Part shown: positions 58,553 to 64,000 of the stretch, in pieces | How the letters are laid out: every line of letters begins with the position of its first letter | Position numbering within the stretch: position 1 is the first letter of the stretch | Origin: Bacillus sp. 1NLA3E | Lineage (GTDB): Bacteria; Bacillota; Bacilli; Bacillales; Cytobacillaceae | Direction: 5' to 3' | DNA: 64,000 nucleotides | NCBI RefSeq assembly: GCF_000242895.2 | Contig: NC_021171.1 | Location: 3,196,001-3,260,000, forward strand | The notes under the pieces: model-generated | What the model was told of the DNA's origin: nothing | Seen by the model: only the letters and a program-made list of their open reading frames with translations | Database searches by the model: none | Made by a program: the position numbers and the translations under genes

Positions 58553-58696
58553 ACAAGCTGCTTCCGCTTTTCGTTTGTCTAGCTCCAGCGGCTAGGGGCT
58601 CGGGGTCATAAGCCAAATCTCTCCAGAGGCTAACGCCTCCTGCGAGATTCGTCTTATGCCTGTCGCCCCTGGTCAAGCCGCTTCCGCTTTTCGTTA
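58553..58696 (-). repeat. family B repeat, copy 2, bounded by 21-bp direct repeats
   Basis: AAGCTGCTTCCGCTTTTCGTT at about 58555 recurs with one mismatch at 58675-58695. Between them lies GGAGCTAGACA-type end sequence shared with copy 1 and a long imperfect palindrome (CATAAG ... CTTATG, AATCTC ... GAGATT, GGC-TAAC-GCC). The distal direct repeat runs into the gudB stop codon. Confidence 0.75.
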
Positions 58697-59971
58697 AATC
58701 CAGCCTCTAAACCGGCTGGCTTCGGCCATTTTTCTGACTCCCACCATGTAGGCGGCTAATCGCATGTCAACCCTACGAGTTTGTGCGGTATCGTATATAT
58801 TATTAAATGATTTCACCATTACCTTTTCAAGCTTTTCCTCAACTTCTTCTTCCGTCCAATAATAACCCTGATTGTTTTGAACCCATTCAAAATAGGAAAC
58901 CGTTACACCACCTGCTGAAGCTAAAACATCCGGAACAAGTAGAATTCCCCGGTCGGATAGAATTTCCGTTGCCTCCAGTGTTGTTGGCCCGTTTGCTGCC
59001 TCTACCAGAATGGTTGCACGAATATTATGAGCATTTTCCACAGTAATCTGATTCTCTATCGCAGCAGGAACGAGAATATCACAATCCAATTCAAGTAATT
59101 CCTTGTTGGTTAACGTATTATTAAACAACTTTGTCACGGTACCAAAACTGTCGCGACGATCAAGTAAATAATCAATATCAAGACCATTTGGATCGTGAAG
59201 TGCACCATAAGCATCAGAAATCCCGATTACCTTGGCACCGGCGTCATGCATAAATTTTGCTAAATAGCTTCCCGCGTTACCGAAACCTTGAATGACAATA
59301 CGAGCTCCCTCAATCTTAATGCCTTTCTTTTTAGCCGCCTCTCGAATACAAATCGTGACCCCTTTTGCTGTAGCCGATTCTCTTCCGTGGGAACCCCCTA
59401 AAACAAGAGGCTTTCCGGTGATAAAACCGGGAGAATTAAATTCATCAATTCGGCTATACTCATCCATCATCCACGCCATAATTTGGGAATTAGTAAAAAC
59501 GTCTGGAGCTGGAATATCTTTGGTTGGACCGACTATTTGACTGATTGCCCTGACATAACCTCGGCTTAATCTTTCAAGTTCTCTAAACGACATATCGCGG
59601 GGGTCACAAACAATCCCACCTTTTCCTCCACCATATGGGAGATCAACAATACCACATTTCAAACTCATCCAGATTGAAAGTGCTTTAACTTCTATCTCCG
59701 AAACATGAGGATGAAAGCGAATTCCACCCTTTGTAGGTCCTACTGCATCATTATGTTGGGCTCGGTAGCCGGTAAAGATTTTAACAGAACCATCGTCCAT
59801 CCGAATCGGGATTTTAACAGTCATCATTCGTAATGGCTCTTTGAGAAGCTCATAAACCTCTTCAGTATATCCAAGTTTTTCTAAAGCTTTATGAATAACA
59901 GTTTGAGTTGATTTTAATACATCATGTTTTTCTACTGTATTTTTACCTTCAGAACCATTCTCGGCTACCAT
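58694..59971 (-). CDS. gudB: Catabolic NAD-specific glutamate dehydrogenase
   Basis: Oxidative deamination of glutamate. The 425-aa hexameric-type enzyme has PTKGGIRFHP, LPYGGGKGGIVCDPRDMS (catalytic Lys region), IQGFGNAGSYLAK for NAD binding and VEAANGPTT. At the position of the 9-bp duplication that inactivates gudB in laboratory B. subtilis 168 there is a single EVKALSIWMSLK, so it should be active. Start ATG after AGGAGG. Confidence 0.96.
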   Translation of the reverse strand: MVAENGSEGKNTVEKHDVLKSTQTVIHKALEKLGYTEEVYELLKEPLRMMTVKIPIRMDDGSVKIFTGYRAQHNDAVGPTKGGIRFHPHVSEIEVKALSIWMSLKCGIVDLPYGGGKGGIVCDPRDMSFRELERLSRGYVRAISQIVGPTKDIPAPDVFTNSQIMAWMMDEYSRIDEFNSPGFITGKPLVLGGSHGRESATAKGVTICIREAAKKKGIKIEGARIVIQGFGNAGSYLAKFMHDAGAKVIGISDAYGALHDPNGLDIDYLLDRRDSFGTVTKLFNNTLTNKELLELDCDILVPAAIENQITVENAHNIRATILVEAANGPTTLEATEILSDRGILLVPDVLASAGGVTVSYFEWVQNNQGYYWTEEEVEEKLEKVMVKSFNNIYDTAQTRRVDMRLAAYMVGVRKMAEASRFRGWI

Positions 59972-60041
59972 TGATAATCCTCCTAAAAAGTTTTGCCCAT
60001 CCCATTTTTCTAAGTTTTCCCCGACTTAGCATTTAAAAAAC

Positions 60042-60063
60042 AAAAAAGAGGCATGCTGCCCCT
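60042..60063 (-). terminator. rho-independent terminator of mecB
   Basis: AGGGGC and GCCTCT pair (one G-U) with loop AGCAT, then T6GT6 on the minus strand. Confidence 0.82.
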
Positions 60064-60066
60064 ATT

Positions 60067-60645
60067 TTAAAAAAATGTCACAATGGTTTCTATCGTGTTG
60101 TCTTTTATAATTTGTTTTCCATATTCTATTAAACGATGAATACTAAGCAAAGAAGGGTCTCCATACTCTGCTAGTACTGAAATAGTTTTATTTTTATCAT
60201 CTGATTCAACACCCTCAAATAACAGGTAGTATTTACTATTCATTGAATAAAGGCTTCCGCCACTAACATTCATTGAGGCAAAACGTTTAGACAATTGGAT
60301 AACTTCTTCGATACTGGAAAATTCGAATAAGATTTCTTCACTTCCCTCAACGGTTACCTGCATCTCAATAAATACATCGTTAAGTGATTCTTCTTCTTCG
60401 TCTAATTCCTCCATCGTTACGATCATAACCATCCCTTGGGCCTGTAACGAGAAGATTTCCACCGCAATCGTTCCTTGGATTTCAACACCAAATTCTTCGT
60501 TCGCCTCTTCAAGCATGTCATGAAATAATTGATGCCATTTTAAAGAATCTTTCCATATATCATCCTTTGATAAACCTCTGTCATATAAATCATCAGATGT
60601 TAAAAAAAATTTAATTTTATTGTAAGTCAATCTTTCCAAGCGCAT
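60067..60645 (-). CDS. mecB: MecA-family adaptor (MecB/YpbH-like)
   Basis: Adaptor that delivers substrates to ClpC. The 192-aa protein has the N-terminal substrate-binding part (MRLERLTYNKIKFFLTSDDLYDRGLSKDD), an acidic linker (MEELDEEEESLND) and the C-terminal ClpC-binding domain (LYSMNSKYYLLFE). The place beside gudB and ypbG favours the MecB paralogue over MecA. ATG 60645 follows AGGGGG. Confidence 0.92.
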   Translation of the reverse strand: MRLERLTYNKIKFFLTSDDLYDRGLSKDDIWKDSLKWHQLFHDMLEEANEEFGVEIQGTIAVEIFSLQAQGMVMIVTMEELDEEEESLNDVFIEMQVTVEGSEEILFEFSSIEEVIQLSKRFASMNVSGGSLYSMNSKYYLLFEGVESDDKNKTISVLAEYGDPSLLSIHRLIEYGKQIIKDNTIETIVTFF

Positions 60646-60729
60646 GACGCAGCCCCCTGCCGTGAACAAAAGCTCTTATGGTAATGTATGATACATTTTC
60701 TAGAAGGTGATTTGTTTTCCGTTAAGAGA

Positions 60730-61509
60730 TCAATATTGGCGATTCTCTTGGTTTTTAATGGTAATTAGGTGGGTTTCAGCCTTTGCGCCTAGCCTTAATG
60801 GAAGAGCCGTTGTACCATAACCGTTACTTATGAATACTGTTATGTTGCCTATTTTTTTAATTCCACCCTTTTCATAAGGACCATAGCCAAAAATTCTAAT
60901 TTGGCCTCCATGGGTATGACCACTTAATACAAGGTGGATATTGTTCTCTGGCTTTATTTTATGAATGATCTCTGGATTATGACTGACCAATACTCGAAAA
61001 CCATTCTTTTCAGCATCCTGCAGGGCATAGTCGAGGCGGTCACGTTCTTCAGCAAGGTCATCTATTCCCAGCAGATTAAACAAGTCCCCTGAATTTGATT
61101 CAAATTTTACAGCAGTGTTCGCCAAAACTTTCACGCCACAATCCAAAAGGATTGTATCCAACAGGTGAGGTTCCACTTCATAGTCATTATTTCCCCAGAC
61201 AAAAAATACTGGAGCGATTCTTTTAAGTTTTAAAATATTAGTTTTTACTTTGTTGAAGGAAACACCCTTTTCAGTCAAATCTCCTCCAATAATAACGATA
61301 TCAGCTTTTCCAACAGCCTTTGTTATGATCTTATCAGATACGTTTCGGCGATGGATATCAGAAATAAAGAAAATCGTGACTTGCTCGAAGCTTTCAGGAA
61401 ACTCGGGGAAAAATAGTGTATGGTAAAGAAGTCTATTTGCAAATGCTTCTTTGGCCATATATAAAAGAAGCAAAATTCCAAAACCAATCAAAAAATAAAC
61501 AAAAATCAT
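60730..61509 (-). CDS. ypbG: Membrane-anchored metallophosphoesterase (YpbG-like)
   Basis: A 259-aa calcineurin-like phosphoesterase with one N-terminal membrane helix (about 1-18). Metal-binding motifs are in order: ISDIHRRN, GGDLTEKG, WGNNDYE and LSGHTHGGQIR. Substrate unknown. The ATG at 61509 has GGAGG 4 bases upstream; the longer frame to 61596 overlaps the preceding gene and is unlikely. Confidence 0.93.
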   Translation of the reverse strand: MIFVYFLIGFGILLLLYMAKEAFANRLLYHTLFFPEFPESFEQVTIFFISDIHRRNVSDKIITKAVGKADIVIIGGDLTEKGVSFNKVKTNILKLKRIAPVFFVWGNNDYEVEPHLLDTILLDCGVKVLANTAVKFESNSGDLFNLLGIDDLAEERDRLDYALQDAEKNGFRVLVSHNPEIIHKIKPENNIHLVLSGHTHGGQIRIFGYGPYEKGGIKKIGNITVFISNGYGTTALPLRLGAKAETHLITIKNQENRQY

Positions 61510-61526
61510 ATTTCCTCCTATAACCA

Positions 61527-61898
61527 TCAATCTTGAAAAACTACCGAAATCATACCATAAACGATAGAAAAACATAAAAGAAATCCACTCTGCCAAAATC
61601 CAATGTTACATAACACAAAAAAGTTAATCAAAACTCCTAGTAGAATCAATAATCGAATGATTAAATTTGACCTTTTTTTTATCGATGAGGGAGTTATGGA
61701 GAATATGTACATTATTAAGGTACCATGTATTATACTTCCAAAGATAAATGCTATTGAAGATGCGAAAAATTGTAATGGGTATAACACAAATTTCAAAAAC
61801 ATCTCTGTTATTGAAAATGGATAAGAGAGTGGCATCCATTTGACTAGCAAGATCCCGCATAATAAACCCAAAATTAGTTGGACAAAACTGTTTACCAA
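61527..61898 (-). CDS. small membrane protein, unrecognised
   Basis: A 123-aa protein of about four hydrophobic helices (for example FVQLILGLLCGILLVKW and IIRLLILLGVLINFFVLCNIGFW). No family recognised. I place the start at the TTG at 61898, 6 bases from GGGAGGGG; an ATG at 61913 lies upstream of that box. It is 17 bases before ypbG and probably co-transcribed with it. Confidence 0.68.
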   Translation of the reverse strand: MVNSFVQLILGLLCGILLVKWMPLSYPFSITEMFLKFVLYPLQFFASSIAFIFGSIIHGTLIMYIFSITPSSIKKRSNLIIRLLILLGVLINFFVLCNIGFWQSGFLLCFSIVYGMISVVFQD

Positions 61899-61903
61899 AA
61901 AAA

Positions 61904-61931
61904 CCCCTCCCATACTTTATTGTATGAAGGG
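61904..61931 (-). terminator. terminator hairpin whose 3' arm contains the next gene's ribosome-binding site
   Basis: CCCTTCATAC pairs with GTATGGGAGGG around AATAAA, followed by GTTTTTTT on the minus strand. The 3' arm is the GGGAGGGG box of the membrane protein gene, so the structure could terminate the CBS gene or mask initiation. Confidence 0.6.
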
Positions 61932-61960
61932 ATTTTTTTATTTTTCCTTTTAAAAGAGAT

Positions 61961-62593
61961 CTAATCCTCGTCAATTGACAATATACGGAATCCTGAATCC
62001 TCCAACTTTTGCAAAAACTTATCGATATTATCCTTTTTTTCAATTTTCATGACCATTCTACGAACGAGCTTATCTGTTTCATCAAATGTTACAAAAGAAA
62101 TAATACTCTCATGAAATAAGCTAATAATTTCTGCTAACCTTGCTATTCTTCCTTTTGTTTCAGCGGATGTGAAGGCAATTCTAACTCCCGACCGTTTCAT
62201 TCCAAAAGCGCTTTGAAATTGCTCAAGCACATCTACTCTAGTTACAATCCCTTTAAATCTGCGTTTTTCATCAACAACACAAATTAACGGGAAATCTTTT
62301 AACTCTATTAAAGTTGTTTCAAATAGTTCAGTTCCTGTCAAAAATTTTTCTTGAAATGATACCTTTTCGGAAGCTTTTGTATTTTGTAAGTAGTCCTCTC
62401 GTGCTTGATTACCTAAAAAGAAGCCCTGATATATATTGAATCTTGTCAATACCCCAACATATTCATCACCATTTAGTACAGGTAAACCATCAATTTGATG
62501 GAGTTCCATCTTCTCAAGAGCACTGTTTAATGTATCATCACTCTTTGCTGTAATACAATTAAATTTGGGGATCATGATACTTTTCACAAACAT
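61961..62593 (-). CDS. CBS-pair and ACT-like domain protein
   Basis: A 210-aa protein with two CBS domains (about 1-60, MIPKFNCITAKSDDTLNSALEKM ... DGLPVLNGDEYVGVLTRFNI; and about 75-128, FPLICVVDEKRRFKGIVTRVDVLEQF) and a C-terminal ACT-like domain (about 135-205, GVRIAFTSAETKGRIARLAEI). It resembles AcuB in layout. Presumably senses a nucleotide or amino acid; partner unknown. Confidence 0.85.
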   Translation of the reverse strand: MFVKSIMIPKFNCITAKSDDTLNSALEKMELHQIDGLPVLNGDEYVGVLTRFNIYQGFFLGNQAREDYLQNTKASEKVSFQEKFLTGTELFETTLIELKDFPLICVVDEKRRFKGIVTRVDVLEQFQSAFGMKRSGVRIAFTSAETKGRIARLAEIISLFHESIISFVTFDETDKLVRRMVMKIEKKDNIDKFLQKLEDSGFRILSIDED

Positions 62594-62780
62594 AATTTAT
62601 CATCCTCTCAAGAAATAATCTTCTATAGATATATAGTACATCAAATACCTATTAAAAATCCCCTTATAAAAACCAATCTGATCGATTTTCCATTAAATCC
62701 TTTTACAAACCATTAGATTAAGGAACATGATTAAAAAATATCTGCATAGAATTAATTGACACAAGACTGAGGAGGACTTT

Positions 62781-63011
62781 ATGTTTACGATTAGAAAAAA
62801 TTACTATCCTTATGTAAGTCCCTTTGATCCTTGCCCACCTATTACTGTTAAGTCGTTTTCAACGCCACCTAATCTTTATTTAGGATTCCAACCACCAAAT
62901 TTCCCACAATTCTCCCCTCTGGAAGCTTTAAAAAAAGGAACATTATGGCAGCCGTTTTATGATCCTTGGTATAGTCCATATGAAAGAGCAAAGGAGAATA
63001 ACCCGGTATGA
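62781..63011 (+). CDS. cotJA: Spore coat protein CotJA
   Basis: A 76-aa Pro/Tyr-rich protein with YVSPFDPCPP, TPPNLYLGFQPPN and FSPLEALKKGTLW, clear CotJA features. GAGGAGG precedes the ATG. First gene of cotJABC; in B. subtilis a mother-cell sigma-E operon. 62594-62780 should hold the promoter but I cannot place it. Confidence 0.95.
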   Translation: MFTIRKNYYPYVSPFDPCPPITVKSFSTPPNLYLGFQPPNFPQFSPLEALKKGTLWQPFYDPWYSPYERAKENNPV

Positions 63012-63268
63012 AACAACTCCCTCCTGAGTATTATCAATTATTGGAACAGCTTCAAGCAGTTGATTTTGTCCTTGTCGAGTTAACTTTATATTTGGATACT
63101 CATCCACAAGATGAAGAATCTATTACCCAGTTCAATCATTATGCTAAGGAAAGAAAAAGGTTAAAAAAATTGTTTGAAAGTCAGTTTGGACCACTCATGC
63201 AGTATGGAAATAGTTTTTCAAGCTGTCCATGGAATTGGAACGAAGCACCATGGCCTTGGCAAGTATAA
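63008..63268 (+). CDS. cotJB: Spore coat protein CotJB
   Basis: An 86-aa protein with LLEQLQAVDFVLVELTLYLDTHPQD and a Trp/Pro-rich C-terminus (CPWNWNEAPWPWQV), typical of CotJB. Its ATG overlaps the cotJA stop as ATGA, implying coupled translation. Confidence 0.94.
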   Translation: MKQLPPEYYQLLEQLQAVDFVLVELTLYLDTHPQDEESITQFNHYAKERKRLKKLFESQFGPLMQYGNSFSSCPWNWNEAPWPWQV

Positions 63269-63382
63269 ACGCGGAAGGCGCTCGATTATTGGGGTCAAAC
63301 CTAAAACGAAGTGGTTTGTCCAGCCCCGACTAGATCATTCATGCTGGAGTCTATCTCTACTGAAAAGGAGGATACTGTCCAT

Positions 63383-63952
63383 ATGTGGGTTTATGAAAAA
63401 AAATTACAATACCCCGTTAAGGTAGGTGCTTGTAACCCAAAGTTAGCCAAGTTTTTAATTGAACAATATGGTGGGGCAGACGGGGAGTTGGCAGCCGCAC
63501 TCCGCTATTTAAACCAGCGGTACACGATCCCTGATAAGATCATTGGCTTATTAAATGATATCGGTACTGAAGAATTGGCCCATTTGGAAATGATTGCCAC
63601 GATGGTTTACAAACTCACAAAGGATGCGACGCCCGCTCAACTTATTGCAGTTGGGCTTGACGGTCACTATGCCGACCATGATAAAGCACTGTTTTATCAT
63701 AATGCTGCAGGAGTACCCTTTACAGCAACCTATATTCAAGCTAAAGGAGACCCAATTGCCGACTTATATGAAGATATTGCAGCCGAAGAAAAAGCAAGGG
63801 CTACTTATCAATGGATCATTAATATGAGTGATGATCCAGATCTTAACGATGGGCTTAGATTTTTAAGGGAAAGGGAAATTATCCATTCGCAAAGATTTCG
63901 TGAAGCCGTAGAGATACTAAAAGAAGAACAAGGTAAAAAGCAATTTTTTTAA
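63383..63952 (+). CDS. cotJC: Spore coat protein CotJC (manganese-catalase family)
   Basis: A 189-aa ferritin-like protein of the Mn-catalase family, same length as B. subtilis CotJC. Metal-binding helices include IGTEELAHLEMIATMVY and EDIAAEEKARATYQW, with a third at REREIIHSQRFREA. The ATG at 63383 gives the family start MWVYEKKLQYPVKV; GGAGG is 11 bases upstream. 63953-64000 has no gene. Confidence 0.96.
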   Translation: MWVYEKKLQYPVKVGACNPKLAKFLIEQYGGADGELAAALRYLNQRYTIPDKIIGLLNDIGTEELAHLEMIATMVYKLTKDATPAQLIAVGLDGHYADHDKALFYHNAAGVPFTATYIQAKGDPIADLYEDIAAEEKARATYQWIINMSDDPDLNDGLRFLREREIIHSQRFREAVEILKEEQGKKQFF

Positions 63953-64000
63953 TCCATTTTTGCATGGGGCTGACCGCAATGATATAGCTATTTACTACTT

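Noticed and set aside
63174-63425. 83-aa ORF spanning the cotJB-cotJC gap
   Set aside because: Out of frame with both coat genes and overlaps their supported coding sequence.

Overview
The window looks like a chromosomal core segment of a low-G+C, endospore-forming Bacillaceae species (Bacillus sensu lato). Gene content and order closely follow the Bacillus subtilis yppC-recU-ponA to ypbH-ypbG region as I know it: recU, ponA, nth, dnaD, asnS, aspB, dinG, panBCD, birA, cca, bshA, bshB1, mgsA, dapB, qcrABC, ypiFBA, aroA, tyrA, hisC, aroH, aroB, aroC, ndk, hepT, menG, hepS, mtrB, hbs, spoIVA, gpsA, der, fni, ypfD, plsC, cmk, ypeB, sleB, prsW, ypdA, gudB, mecB. It carries spore genes (spoIVA, ypeB, sleB, cotJABC, seaA-like) and bacillithiol genes (bshA, bshB1, ypdA). 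I see no rRNA, tRNA, prophage or CRISPR. Gene names come from recognised protein families and remembered B. subtilis order, not from a database search.

Layout. 1-4 kb: yppC fragment (-) diverging from recU-ponA (+). 4-9.6 kb (-): ypoC/nth/dnaD, asnS, aspB-ypmB and a broken ypmA. 10-21 kb (-): dinG, panBCD behind a structured leader, then a long operon dapB-mgsA-bshB1-bshA-cca-birA preceded by a MazG-like gene. 21-29.8 kb: a YitT-family gene (+), a zinc peptidase, ypjBA, the menaquinol:cytochrome c reductase operon, ypiFBA and an unrecognised 299-aa gene. 30-41 kb (-): shikimate/tyrosine genes, ndk, the menaquinone side-chain and methylation genes, TRAP (mtrB) and HU (hbs). 41-52.9 kb: spoIVA, yphF/E, gpsA, der, the YIEGIA pair, yphA, ypzI (+), fni, an S1 protein, plsC, cmk, ypfB. 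53-54 kb: repeat plus transposase wreckage. 54-62.6 kb (-): germination genes ypeB-sleB, prsW, ypdA, gudB, mecB, a phosphoesterase, a small membrane protein and a CBS protein. 62.8-64 kb (+): cotJABC.

What differs from the expected order is the interesting part. Six copies of a GC-rich, inverted-repeat-ended element of about 190 bp occur in intergenic gaps, all in the same orientation. Two copies of another repeat family share end sequences. ypmA is disrupted. trpEDCFBA is absent between aroH and hisC although TRAP keeps its RNA-binding residues. folE (mtrA), cheR and ypfA are missing from their usual positions, the last replaced by an IS1182-like remnant. The YIEGIA gene appears to have lost its ATG to an ATA that overlaps the upstream stop codon. 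The panB leader shows a pan-motif-like hairpin followed by an intrinsic terminator.

The genes mostly serve basic physiology: DNA repair and replication (recU, nth, dnaD, dinG, hbs), cell wall (ponA), respiration (qcrABC, menG, hepST), coenzyme A and biotin control (panBCD, birA), aromatic amino acids, ribosome assembly (der), phospholipid synthesis (gpsA, plsC), thiol redox, and sporulation/germination.
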